From assembly GCF_900099975.1 (NCBI RefSeq), contig NZ_FNEI01000006.1, forward strand, positions 62,001 to 126,000: a stretch of DNA of 64,000 bases, read 5' to 3'. Every line of letters begins with the position of its first letter. Positions within the stretch are counted from its first letter, which is position 1. Under the pieces are notes generated by a model. That model ran no database searches. It was not told where the DNA came from and saw nothing but the letters and a program-made list of their open reading frames with translations. The translations under genes were made by a program, and so were the position numbers. Below are positions 1-9,328 of the stretch, piece by piece. This DNA comes from Arthrobacter cupressi. Lineage in GTDB: Bacteria; Actinomycetota; Actinomycetes; Actinomycetales; Micrococcaceae.

Positions 1-56
1 GCGGTACCGGCGTCTGGAATCCGCCTGTCCTCGCTGCCGGTACCGCCGCCGAAAGA

Positions 57-70
57 GTTTCACGTGAAAC
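57..70. promoter_or_regulatory. parS: parS site 1
   Basis: The exact 14-bp palindromic core GTTTCACGTGAAAC is present. It is the binding site of chromosomal ParB, where the ParB clamp loads and spreads. It is the leftmost site visible. Confidence 0.93.
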
Positions 71-1617
71 ACCAAGGCCCGCCTTCGCGATCCCTTATTC
101 ACGGCGATTGTTTCCGGCGTCTAGAGCCCGTGAACCGAATAGTCGCCTTTAAGGGCGGATCCAGCAGAGCTGAGACACTCATCGGTCGACCGGCCGATTG
201 CAGACCTCGATCTTCCTCGTAGAACACTTAACGGCATACTTCACGCTCGCCCTCAGGGTTTCCTGATCCGCTCCCACTTTGCAGCAGATACTTGGGTTGC
301 CAGCCTCGCCATGCCCAGCGCGGTCCATAGGCTGAACACATGCGAGGAAGCCGGCAGCGATTATCTGGCCTTGGTCGGCAGTAACCGGCCCGTCCGACTA
401 CCGTCAGATTCCAACCCCTCCCAGTGGCTGTAGCGGAAACGGCGCCCAGATATTGGGTGTGTTCCGATCCTTCGACCGAGCTTCGGCCCCATTTCGGCCG
501 CTTAATCAAGGCGTCTACCGGACGCTGACCCGCCGGTGGTGAATGCGGTCTTAGTGCCCAAGTCCGCCGTACGAGCTCCCGTCCTGCGCGCCAGGCCCCC
601 TGAATGTGTCCGCCCTGACCGCTTCAGTCAGGCTGCGTGCTGCGAATGACTGTTCCGCACACAAGTGCATGGTCCTGTTCCGGGCTACTTGAGAACCGGT
701 GCAGAGGCATAACCCGAACGTGGTGCGGGGCTTACCGAGTCATGAAGCTCGAACTCGTTGAGATACCAACCCGGCGCCTAGCCTCTTGCCCAACTTGCTG
801 TGCCCCGGGGATCACTCCGGAGCGACATTAATGCATCCACCGGCTCGAATGGGTTCAGGAATTCGGGGGAGGATCGTAGCGCCCAGTCTAGATACTCATG
901 CCCACCCGCTATCTGTGGAGGCGCCGTCATCGTGTCCCTTCTGTCCTCGTGAGACGCGCACTCGGTTGGAGCTACTCCCAGGGCGTGGTCAGCCTGACTT
1001 TGCACAGCCTCACGAGTATTCGCAACGTTTCACACCGAGAGTTCCTCAAATCCTGCACCGCCTAAGTCCGTCCGCCTCCACATCCCGGAGCGCGTGGAAT
1101 CCCTGTTCAATCTTCCTGCAAGACTCGTGGACAGTAGGAGTATGGAACTCATCCAGCATTCCGAACTCCGCTCTTTCTGTGATCAGCCAGCGTCGGAAAC
1201 CCTCCCGGTCTTCTTTGCCATAGGCGGCGGCCCTTCCTTTCTTCGGTCCCCAATCGGACTCACGAAATCTGGCCAACTGCACCGCATGCTCGACGCGAGC
1301 GAGGCAACACTTCTCCAGTGTGCCCACAGGTCCGCCAGGCTCCTCGAGAAGGTAGAACGTTACGAGCGTCTGACCTGTCCCAATACGAGCAAGCAGGCGA
1401 CGTTGCCTACTGGCCCCCCAAACGACCCCACCCAACGCTCAGGTCGGGGTTCCCAACTGTACCGTCCGGAGCACCCGCACATTGAGGCCCGCCAGTTCGT
1501 CGACCCCTGATGCTCGGCCCCCGCAAGGCCGCCGTTGCGTCCAGCATTCTATGTGCTGAAGCCGATGGGAATCCGTATCTGCCGGCGGCCTCACTTGGAT
1601 ACGTGGAGGCAGAACTC

Positions 1618-1633
1618 TGTTTCACGTGAAACA
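1618..1633. promoter_or_regulatory. parS: parS site 2 (perfect 16 bp)
   Basis: The full consensus TGTTTCACGTGAAACA is present without mismatch, in gene-free DNA. This and the site at 4485 are the two complete 16-bp palindromes, so they are probably the strongest ParB sites here. Confidence 0.96.
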
Positions 1634-1999
1634 CGAATCTTCCGCGCCGGACCCCTCGCGCCACCAAAGTGTCCGCCCAGCCAAATTGCTGCGCAGCTGT
1701 CGGCCTACGATGGCACCGCAGGCTGACGCAATCCACCGCCGGGCTTGCGTCCCGGAAGCGGTGGTGATGCCCGGTGCATCAAAACGGGCGCCGAGCACCG
1801 AGCACAGCGGGACCGCTTCCTTCGAGCGCCTGGAGTGGCCAGATCCGCGAAGACCGGGCACTGCCTTGGTTGCTCTTGAGCCGAAGGTCGTACCTAATCG
1901 TGCACCCCCGCACGACTTTCAATCCCCCGCTATCTGCCCTTCCGGGAGGCGTGCTGGGGGTACGTCATAGCTATCCAGGCCTCGGAATAGCGGGCGCCC

Positions 2000-2088
2000 C
2001 GCGAGTTGGCTACCGGCGCGCGAGTTGGCTACCGCCCCGCGAGTTGGCTACCACCCCGCGGGTTGGCTACCGGCCCGCGGGTGGCTAC
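2000..2088. repeat. 19-bp tandem repeat, about 4.7 copies
   Basis: The unit CGCGAGTTGGCTACCGGCG begins at 2000, 2019, 2038 and 2057, and a partial copy that has lost one T begins at 2076. Copies differ mainly in the last four bases and in one A/G position. There are no spacers, so it is not a CRISPR. It lies between parS sites 2 and 3. It could be an ordinary unstable tandem repeat or a protein-binding array. Confidence 0.9.
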
Positions 2089-2226
2089 TCACGGCGGCCC
2101 CCATCTGCGGCTAGCGGCCTAATGGCCCAGCACGCACAGCGCCGGACGTCGGCCCCACCGGCGCGGGAGTTGCCGTGGAACCTACCATCCGACATCGACG
2201 CTAACGGCCGTGTAGCGAGTCGTTGT

Positions 2227-2240
2227 GTTTCACGTGAAAC
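2227..2240. promoter_or_regulatory. parS: parS site 3
   Basis: The exact core GTTTCACGTGAAAC is present, with the consensus T on its left but not the A on its right. It lies about 140 bp after the 19-bp tandem repeat. Confidence 0.94.
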
Positions 2241-2814
2241 TGCGAGGTGTGGCCAGCCCGTCAGTGCGTGCCACTTCGGGAGGCGCCCTCAACCGCCATG
2301 CTCACCGCTGCTTGGGTAGCCGCTTGGAACAGGATGAAAAGGATTAGCGGCAGGCAGCTTGCCTCGTGCCCGCACACCGCACGACATAGATCTTGATCCG
2401 GGAAACCGCTCCTTACAGCCACCCGGCAGAGCCTCCGCAGCTCAGCGGGAAGAAGCCGACAGTGAGTGGTCTGTGCATGCCGACACCTGCTACGGAAGCG
2501 CCAATTCGGCAAAGCCGACGGGTCCGAGGTTGACGTAGAAGATACCTCCCGAGAGGCGTGCGCGTGGCGAACTACCGGCCAACGGCATCACCGGAGCGCG
2601 CGCCGCTCGACTCAACCTTCGGCTGCCTTCTTCGTTGTGAGAGGTAGCGAGCATCCACCGGGCCGGGGTAGGTAGGCCCGCCTAACGCCGCGGGAATTCG
2701 TCACTACGACGAGGCCCCGCCCGATCGATTTCCGCACCAGGTACAAGCTAGACATCCGATGATGCCAGCGAAACGTACCTGCGCCTGCTCGGGATGACGC
2801 ATCTCACGAAAGAG

Positions 2815-3180
2815 TTATCCACCAGCGGCTGCAAAGTTATGCACAATGTTATCCACAGCCGAATGCACAGGTCACTTTAAGGGGGCTCCGTGGCCCCCGA
2901 AGACGAGCCAGGAACATCGAGGTATCAACTGCGAGTAGGGCTGGCCCGAGTGCTTGCGGGAACGAGCAACTGAATGGATCTTTTACCCTGAAGGGCGCGA
3001 AATTCGCCCAAAAGAGGCTCCAAGAACAAAAGATTATCTCCTCTCTGGATGTTTCACGTGAAACGGGGATAGGCAGGCAGGGGATCCGGCGCCTCACCCT
3101 CCCGTGGGGTGGGGCGATCAGGCACGTCAACCCTTCGCCACACGATGCACGCTGACCAGCAATCCACAAAGTTATCCACA
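2815..3180 (+). promoter_or_regulatory. DnaA-box cluster within the parS region
   Basis: TTATCCACC at 2815, TTATGCACA at 2837, TTATCCACA at 2849 and TTATCCACA at 3172 are all on the same strand. Weaker relatives (AATCCACAA at 3161 and ATATCCACC near 3184) lie alongside. Two match the DnaA consensus exactly. The cluster surrounds parS site 4. It may titrate DnaA or link segregation with initiation; that role is inference. Confidence 0.65.
3051..3064. promoter_or_regulatory. parS: parS site 4
   Basis: The exact core GTTTCACGTGAAAC is present. It lies between two groups of DnaA boxes (2815-2857 and 3172-3180), so ParB and DnaA could bind within about 350 bp of each other. Confidence 0.94.
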
Positions 3181-4150
3181 GCGATATCCACCGACCGCTG
3201 ACCTGTTTTCAACAACCGCAAAGCCGGCCCATGCACTCCAAAACGTCCGTCCAGTCGAGTGTAATCGTGGCGTGCAACGCAGGCGCAGGAGTCCCATGGG
3301 TGTAGGAACCTGGACTGCACCGCGGGCAGAAATAGGAGCACTCAGGAGGCAAACTCGGTGAGCCAGTTGTCAGCCTCCTGGTCACGCGACCACAGCAGGA
3401 GGACGGTCACACTCCCGCCAGCGGAAGTCAACGGCGACAAGACTGGGCGAGTCGCGATTGGCGTTTTGTCGGCGGCTGACGGTTTTTGGCGGAGCGTTCC
3501 CAGCATGCGGCGGACACACGCAACTACCCGTCTGCGCCTCCGCCAGCGGAGAGTTCAGATACTGCACAAACTTGGAGTGGACAGAGTGGCTGTCTTGGTC
3601 GATGAGCACGGTTGAAGATCCCAGCGTTCTGACCACCGGGACTCCAGGCAAAGGTGCGATCGCTCGGAACCTACAGGCGTCTCCGGTTCCAGCAGGCAGG
3701 CAAGGCGGTGCACGAATCGCAGCCTTCCAAGCTCGCGTCCTGTCAGCAACTCCATAACACGATCGGCCTCAATAGCGGTGTCAGATCTTATCCGCTGCAG
3801 GCCCATCAATACGGCTCCTGGAGACGCTCACTCAATTACCACAGCTTTTGGGCAAACAATACGATCATTTCTGGAGCCCTTACGCGAAGCCAGCCTGCAA
3901 ACCCCACATCATGCATTCACGAAATCTGCCGCAGCCGGTGCAGCTCTGGTGGACCTGGCCTCGTTCGCGAGGCCAGCATGCCCGTTGCGCAACAGTGCGC
4001 AACAGCCCGTCGGGCACCACGCCAGCTACTGGTCTTCGCTGTATTGCCGTGAAGCGCTGCGAAGGCCGGAAATAGCTTGTCCACGCCTGTTGGGGGCTGC
4101 CGCTGAACCTATGTACTTTGGGCCGGAATTGGACATCTTCCGGCGTCCAT

Positions 4151-4164
4151 GTTTCACGTGAAAC
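4151..4164. promoter_or_regulatory. parS: parS site 5
   Basis: The exact core GTTTCACGTGAAAC is present, 321 bp from the next site. This is the closest pair in the array. Confidence 0.94.
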
Positions 4165-4484
4165 GGCGCGAAAGTCCCGGGACCAGGGGCACAGCAAGTG
4201 CGTCCCCAGGCCGCGATAGAGTGCGGCGTAATCCTGGGCCACGATACAGCGCAGCGTATTCTGCCAGCCACAAGACTGCAGACCATCCGCGCATCGGACC
4301 AGGGCGTGCGCGATAGACCAACAAGAACGGAAAGACGCTGAATACAGGCATTAGAGCCAAGTGAAGAAGTTTTCCGGCGCGGGAGGCCAAAGACTAATGG
4401 GGCCTACCGCGATGAAATGGCTCCCCAACTGCAATGTGCCTGTCACGACGGCCACAGGCGCCCGCGCGTCGCCTGCGCTGCGGG

Positions 4485-4500
4485 TGTTTCACGTGAAACA
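4485..4500. promoter_or_regulatory. parS: parS site 6 (perfect 16 bp)
   Basis: The complete TGTTTCACGTGAAACA palindrome is present in gene-free DNA. Confidence 0.96.
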
Positions 4501-5466
4501 CCTGTCGTGGATCCAGGGGAGGGACCGTTGAACGAACCTACCGGCCACCCGGCCACGTGTGCCCGGCGAGGACTCCTTTTGCCACGGATTCGCCCGGGCT
4601 CGGTCGGCGCCGGCAAACCCAGCCCCAGGAGATCACGAGCCCCCCCGACGGGATCCACAGACTGGCGCCATGCCGCATTCCGGGGCCGCCACCCCGGGAT
4701 GGGTCATGATGGGTCATCGAGGCCACCAAAAGGGCAGCAGAGGCGTCTCAGGGGCCCTAAGCCTCCGTGGCACCCGCGGACAGTCGGAAATCCCGGGCCG
4801 TAATAACCCCCTTCAAAAGCACAATGTCGGTGCATCCACCTCTTTGTGGACTCGCCAAGCGTCCGAACCTTAGTGCATATCGCACCCGAGAGACTCGGAA
4901 ACTATTGGTTCGCGGACAGAGAGCATCAAACATGCAAGCGGTTGCGATATTCGAGGCCGATGTGAGCGCTTCGTGGGTGGAATGACACAGAAGAATCCAG
5001 CCCAGCAGCGTGCGCATAACGGTTCTGATTCATAATGCGGTTCCTGATCCATTCTCAGGGTGATTGGCCAGGTAAGCCGAACGCGGGCAGCCCGACCACC
5101 CGCAGATGACCGACTCAGTACAACCCATTTCGCACCAACGCTGGACGCGGAAGAGAATAGTCGGCAGACGAGTGAGACCGAACAACAATAGGAGGGGATC
5201 CGCCTGCCCAACGAAGCGGATTCACCGGCCCGCGCCGGGTAGATCGCCGCCACAAGCTACTCAGCCGCAGCGTCCGCCCCCGTGTAGCGTTAGACTTTCG
5301 GTGCCATTGAGCCTCGGAACGACGTGGGGCCATCGGCGCCCTATGGGGGCCACAACACGGCTAAAGCGCAGAGCTCGACACCGCAAATCGGCCCATACAC
5401 ACTTCGGCACCGTAGACGCGCACTGTACAGAACGCGAGAAAACTCAAGCTGGTCTGCATTGCGCCA

Positions 5467-5480
5467 GTTTCACGTGAATC
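5467..5480. promoter_or_regulatory. parS: parS site 7, degenerate
   Basis: GTTTCACGTGAATC differs from the core by one base (A to T at position 13). It lies 69 bp beyond the parAB terminator hairpin and may be a weak ParB site. Confidence 0.6.
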
Positions 5481-5548
5481 CAAATAGCACCGCCGGCCAT
5501 AACCCGCCAAGAAGATCAGTACATACACCTGGGAGAAACAAAGAAAAA

Positions 5549-5576
5549 GGGGCGCTTTCCCAAAAGAAAGCGCCCC
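5549..5576 (-). terminator. Rho-independent terminator of parAB
   Basis: An 11-bp perfect stem (5549-5559 with 5566-5576, arm GGGGCGCTTTC) encloses a 6-nt loop. Read on the reverse strand it is followed by TTTTTCTTTG. It starts 20 bp after the parB stop codon, so it ends the leftward parA-parB transcript. Confidence 0.93.
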
Positions 5577-5595
5577 TCAACCCAGCCGAGTAACT

Positions 5596-6873
5596 CTAGG
5601 AGTCCGCCCCCGGCGACAAAACCTCCATGATGCGGTTCAGGTCCTCAACGCTGGCAAACTCGATGCTCACGCGACCCTTGCGCGCACCAAGCGTGATTTT
5701 GACGCTGGTGTCCAAGCGGTCCGAAAGCGAGGATGCCAAGTAATCAAGGCGTTCGTGGCGGGCATTTGGCCGGGGAATGTTATTCTTCGCAGGCGTCGCG
5801 GGTTCCTGGTACAACGCAACTGCTTCCTCGGTGGCGCGCACTGACATGCCTTCGGCGACGATCTTCTGTGCGAGGCGTTCCATGGCAGCAGCATCCGGCA
5901 AAGCGAGAAGCGCCCGCGCGTGGCCGGCAGAGAGAACACTCGCGGCCACCCTGCGCTGCACCAAGGGCGGCAGCTTCAGGAGCCGCAGGGTATTGGAGAC
6001 CTGGGGCCGGGACCGGCCGATGCGGTCAGCGAGCTCCTCGTGAGTGGTGCCAAAGTCTTCGAGTAACTGCTGGTAAGCGGCAGCCTCTTCCAGCGGGTTC
6101 AGCTGGCTGCGGTGGAGGTTTTCCAGCAGTGCATCACGCAGAAGGTCGTCGTCGCTTGTATCGCGGACGATTGCGGGGATGGTTTCCAGGCCGGCGGCCT
6201 GAACCGCACGCCAACGACGCTCACCCATGACCAGCTCGTACGGTTCTCCACCTTTTTCGGTTGAAGTACGTACAACAATTGGCTGGAGGACGCCGATTTC
6301 CTTAACGGAGTGAACAAGCTCCGCCATGTCGTCTTCATCGAAGACGCTTCGGGGCTGTTTCCGGTTCGGGTGGATGTCGCCGACAGGGATTTCAGCGAAG
6401 CGGGCGCCCGGCACGTCGACAAGTTCGACTTCCGCCGTCTCGGAGGCGGCAGCTGCCTTCGCGGGAGCACGGCGGGATGACTTGCTCGCCGGTGCAGGGG
6501 ACGAAGAATTTTCCGCTGCTGCAGGCGCGGGTGAGGACTTGGCTGCACTCTTCGCCGCGCCGGTCTTCGCCTTGGAAGCGGGGGCTGCAGCGGAAGGAGC
6601 AGGAGCCGAATCGGCTGCAGCGGAAGCTGCCTTGGAGGACGTCCGCGCCGCGGGCTTCCTCTCCGCCACAGGACTCTCCTGGACAGCAGGACTGTCCGCC
6701 GTCGTCGAAGGCGCTTCGGAGGCGGGCGGCGCAGGAGCGGCCTTCTTCGCTTCCGGGAAGAACAGGTCTACCGGACGCGATGCTCCGGCGCCGTTTCCTG
6801 CAACACCAGCCGAAGCGGAGCTGGGAATGAGCGCACCAAGGCCTCTGCCCAATCCGCGACGCTTTTCGCTCAT
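5596..6873 (-). CDS. parB: Chromosome partitioning protein ParB
   Basis: This 425-residue protein binds parS, loads as a CTP-dependent clamp and spreads to form the segregation complex acted on by ParA. The N terminus has the typical [14 protein letters not shown] start. Residues of about 40-150 are an Ala/Pro/Ser/Lys-rich low-complexity linker. The ParB/Srx domain follows, with NRKQPR and the nucleotide-binding GERRWRA motif, then the helix-turn-helix ([18 protein letters not shown]) and a C-terminal dimerisation segment. The ATG is preceded by GGAGGG at 8 bp. The protein is longer than many ParBs because of the linker. It lies 67 bp after parA in the same transcript and ends at a strong terminator. 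Confidence 0.97.
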   Translation of the reverse strand: MSEKRRGLGRGLGALIPSSASAGVAGNGAGASRPVDLFFPEAKKAAPAPPASEAPSTTADSPAVQESPVAERKPAARTSSKAASAAADSAPAPSAAAPASKAKTGAAKSAAKSSPAPAAAENSSSPAPASKSSRRAPAKAAAASETAEVELVDVPGARFAEIPVGDIHPNRKQPRSVFDEDDMAELVHSVKEIGVLQPIVVRTSTEKGGEPYELVMGERRWRAVQAAGLETIPAIVRDTSDDDLLRDALLENLHRSQLNPLEEAAAYQQLLEDFGTTHEELADRIGRSRPQVSNTLRLLKLPPLVQRRVAASVLSAGHARALLALPDAAAMERLAQKIVAEGMSVRATEEAVALYQEPATPAKNNIPRPNARHERLDYLASSLSDRLDTSVKITLGARKGRVSIEFASVEDLNRIMEVLSPGADS

Positions 6874-6940
6874 GTGTTTATCCCTCCAAAGGAACGGCAG
6901 GGAAGAAACCCGCCAAGGCTGTTGCAGTGTTTAGAGAAGT

Positions 6941-7825
6941 CTAGCGTTCAGCGATTTCCGCTGCGGCTTCCATGTAGGACAACGCGCCGCTCGATGAAGA
7001 ATCATAGGTGAGCACCGTCTGCTGGTAGCTCGGGGCCTCGGAAATACGGACCGAGCGCGGCACCACTGCACTGAGAACCTGCTCCGGGAAGTGTTCGCGC
7101 ACTTCGGTGGCCACCTGGGCCGCCAGGTTGGTGCGGCCGTCATACATCGTGAGTAGGATCGTCGAGACCACCAGGTCACCGTTGAGGTGCTTCTGGATCA
7201 TTTCGATGTTCTTGAGGAGCTGGCTCAGGCCTTCCAGCGCGTAGTACTCGCACTGAATCGGGATCAGGACTTCACTCGCGGCGCAGAAAGCGTTAACGGT
7301 AAGCAGGCCGAGACTCGGCGGGCAGTCAATGAAGATGTAGTCGAGCCGGCCTTCGCCGTTCTTTTCCCGCTCCTTGGAGTACACGTCGATTGCCCGGCGG
7401 AGGCGCTGCTCGCGGGCCACCAGCGAAACGAGTTCAATCTCCGCACCGGCAAGGTGGATCGTGGCCGGTGCGCAAATGAGGTTCGGTACATCCGGGCAGG
7501 GTGCAATGACTTCGCCCAACGGCAGGTCATTGATCAGGACGTCGTAGATGCTGTCGACGTCGGCGTGATGCTCGATGCCGAGCGCGGTGGATGCGTTGCC
7601 CTGGGGATCAATATCAATGACCAGCACGTTCAGCCCCGCCGAGGCCAGTGCGGCAGCGAGGTTAACCGTCGTCGTGGTCTTGCCGACGCCGCCCTTCTGG
7701 TTGGAGACGGTGAAGACACGGGTCTTTTCCGGCTTCGGCAGCTTCCGCCCAAGCAGGCGTTCCCGTCGTCGGGTCTCATTAGCGAGCTGGCGGGCGATTG
7801 GGCTGGAGTCGTCGATCAAGTCCAT
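6941..7825 (-). CDS. parA: Chromosome partitioning ATPase ParA
   Basis: This is a Walker-type ATPase that forms the nucleoid-bound gradient moving ParB-parS complexes. The deviant Walker A motif KGGVGKTTT and the DIDPQGNAS and DCPPSLG motifs are clear. I chose the ATG at 7823-7825 (protein MDLIDDSSPI..., 294 residues) because GGAGGG lies just upstream. The frame stays open to ATGs at 7894 and 8014 (up to 357 residues), but those lack a ribosome site. With the long form, the parS at 7851-7864 would be coding and read VSRET; with the chosen start it lies 26 bp upstream. Confidence 0.93.
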   Translation of the reverse strand: MDLIDDSSPIARQLANETRRRERLLGRKLPKPEKTRVFTVSNQKGGVGKTTTTVNLAAALASAGLNVLVIDIDPQGNASTALGIEHHADVDSIYDVLINDLPLGEVIAPCPDVPNLICAPATIHLAGAEIELVSLVAREQRLRRAIDVYSKEREKNGEGRLDYIFIDCPPSLGLLTVNAFCAASEVLIPIQCEYYALEGLSQLLKNIEMIQKHLNGDLVVSTILLTMYDGRTNLAAQVATEVREHFPEQVLSAVVPRSVRISEAPSYQQTVLTYDSSSSGALSYMEAAAEIAER

Positions 7826-7850
7826 CACATTCCCTCCACCGCTGACGGTC

Positions 7851-7864
7851 GTTTCACGTGAAAC
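7851..7864. promoter_or_regulatory. parS: parS site 8, at the parA 5' end
   Basis: The exact core GTTTCACGTGAAAC lies 26 bp upstream of the best parA start codon, or inside parA if an upstream start is used. It is the parS closest to oriC, about 3.7 kb from the first oriC DnaA box. ParB bound here could also regulate parAB. Confidence 0.95.
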
Positions 7865-8092
7865 TATCGAGTTATCAACCAAGTTGGTGCTCATTTGCAC
7901 CACGGAGCCCAGTGCGTTGGGCGCAGAGACTGCACGCGCGGACCCCAGGGAGATAAACGGGGGGATCCGCTGCGTGGAGGTTTCGCTACTGGCCACTGTC
8001 ACACTCACTCTCATTCGGCGTTGGCTGCCGTTCTCTAGCCTAACGGCTCCGCCTGGGACACGCCGGACACAGCGCGGGATAGGCCTCGGAAA

Positions 8093-8743
8093 CTAGGCGG
8101 ATTTCCGCGGTTTGTCGACGAGGACCTTGACCACGGTGGTGGGCTCTTCCAGGAGTTCAGCGCCGCAAAGCACAACGCTGGTCTGGACTCCGCCGAGCTT
8201 TCGGATCACTTTGGCAGCCTTCTCAATTTCTTCTTCGGCGCTGCGTCCCTTGATCGCTACAAGCTCACCCTTGCCGTCGAGCAACGGGATGGTAAGTCCG
8301 GCAAGCTTGCTCAGCGCAGAAACCGCGCGGGCTGTCACGACGTCGGCCTTGACCAAGCCGACGGCAAGCTCGGCCCGGGTACGCATCACTGTGACGTTAT
8401 CGAGTCCGAGGTCATCCACAACTTCCTGCAGCCAGATAACGCGCCGTTCAAGCGGTTCGATCAGGGTCAGCTCGAGGTCCGGCCGGGCGATCGCCAGGCA
8501 GAGGCCGGGCAGGCCGGCGCCGGATCCGACGTCGGCCACATGGCTGCCGCGGGCGATCTCCGATTCGATGACCGCACAGTTGAGCACGTGGCGACCCCAC
8601 AGGCGGGGGATCTCCCGCGGACCGATGAGCCCGCGTTCGATCCCCGACGTCTCGAGGTGCTCCACATACCGGCGTGCCAGGTCCAGGCGGTCGCCGAAGA
8701 TTTTCTCCGCGGCCAACAGGTCCGCTGCAGTGATGTCCGCCAT
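8093..8743 (-). CDS. rsmG: 16S rRNA (guanine-N7) methyltransferase RsmG (GidB)
   Basis: This 216-residue SAM-dependent enzyme methylates G527 of 16S rRNA in the 530 loop. Loss of the family enzyme gives low-level streptomycin resistance. The SAM-binding motif VADVGSGAGLPGLCLAI (about residues 70-87) and the downstream LIEPLERR and VTARAVSAL segments are typical. AGAGGATC precedes the ATG. It starts 6 bp after jag and is followed by parA, the usual actinobacterial order. Confidence 0.96.
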   Translation of the reverse strand: MADITAADLLAAEKIFGDRLDLARRYVEHLETSGIERGLIGPREIPRLWGRHVLNCAVIESEIARGSHVADVGSGAGLPGLCLAIARPDLELTLIEPLERRVIWLQEVVDDLGLDNVTVMRTRAELAVGLVKADVVTARAVSALSKLAGLTIPLLDGKGELVAIKGRSAEEEIEKAAKVIRKLGGVQTSVVLCGAELLEEPTTVVKVLVDKPRKSA

Positions 8744-8749
8744 GATCCT

Positions 8750-9328
8750 CTAGTCGGCCGAAACCACGATGTGGCGGTTGGCGCCTTCGCCTTCGGACTC
8801 CGAAACGAAGCCGAGGTCGGCGACGGCGTCGTGAACGATCTTGCGCTCATACGCGCTCATCGGTTCCAGGGCGACCGTGGAGCCGCTTTCCTTGACCTTC
8901 GCGACGGCGTCCTCGGCGATCTGCTGCAGCTCACCGGCGCGCTCCTTGCGGTAGCCGTTGATGTCCAGCACCAGGCGGGACCGGGTTTCCGTCGCCGAAA
9001 GCACGGACAGGCGGGCGAGTTCCTGGAGAGCCTCCAGGACTTCGCCATCGCGGCCGACCAGGCTCTCGAGGCCCTCAGACCCTTCCTCCGCGGCGATGGA
9101 GATGTAGGTGCGGCCATTACGCACCTCGATGTCGATGTCGCCGTCAATGTCGGCAATGTCCAGGAGTTCCTCGAGGTAGTCAGCGGCGACGTCGCCCTCT
9201 TCTTCGAGGCGGCTCGCGGCACTGCCCTTGGCGGCGGGCTGCTCTTCGGCCTGGGATGACAGGGACTCGTTGGCCAGCTCTTCGTTCACGCCTTCAGCCT
9301 TCGTCTCTTCAGTGCTTTCAACCGACAT
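8750..9328 (-). CDS. khpB: Jag/KhpB, KH and R3H RNA-binding protein
   Basis: This is a 192-residue single-stranded-nucleic-acid-binding protein. The first 45 residues are acidic and disordered. A KH domain follows with GRDGEVLEALQELARL (about 93-108). The R3H domain is at the C terminus around PMSAYERKIVHDAVADL, ending near NRHIVV. In other bacteria the family acts with KhpA in RNA binding and cell-envelope or division control. The start codon overlaps the yidC stop (TAATG), so the two are translationally coupled. It lacks the Jag-N domain found in many Firmicutes. Confidence 0.93.
   Translation of the reverse strand: MSVESTEETKAEGVNEELANESLSSQAEEQPAAKGSAASRLEEEGDVAADYLEELLDIADIDGDIDIEVRNGRTYISIAAEEGSEGLESLVGRDGEVLEALQELARLSVLSATETRSRLVLDINGYRKERAGELQQIAEDAVAKVKESGSTVALEPMSAYERKIVHDAVADLGFVSESEGEGANRHIVVSAD

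Larger units (their letters stand above)
1..5546. other. Gene-free parS-bearing region beside parB
   Basis: I see no convincing protein gene here. Open frames are short, overlap on both strands, have no good ribosome sites and resemble no family I know. The stretch contains six exact parS cores and one degenerate one, a 19-bp tandem repeat (2000-2088) and DnaA boxes (2815-3180). Base composition looks less G+C-rich than the flanking genes by eye, which I did not compute. The likely role is the centromere or ParB/SMC loading zone of the chromosome. It continues beyond the left edge, so its full size is unknown. Decayed genes cannot be excluded without a protein search. Confidence 0.7.

Noticed and set aside
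2000..2088. Possible CRISPR array
   Set aside because: The repeats are directly adjacent with no spacers and no cas genes are present.
1774..2319. A 181-codon open frame in the left region
   Set aside because: Its middle is only the translation of the 19-bp tandem repeat, it overlaps open frames on other strands, and it shows no ribosome site or recognisable domain.
4699..4718. Ten-base tandem duplication GATGGGTCAT x2
   Set aside because: Two copies of a short unit can arise by chance or slippage, and no function is suggested.
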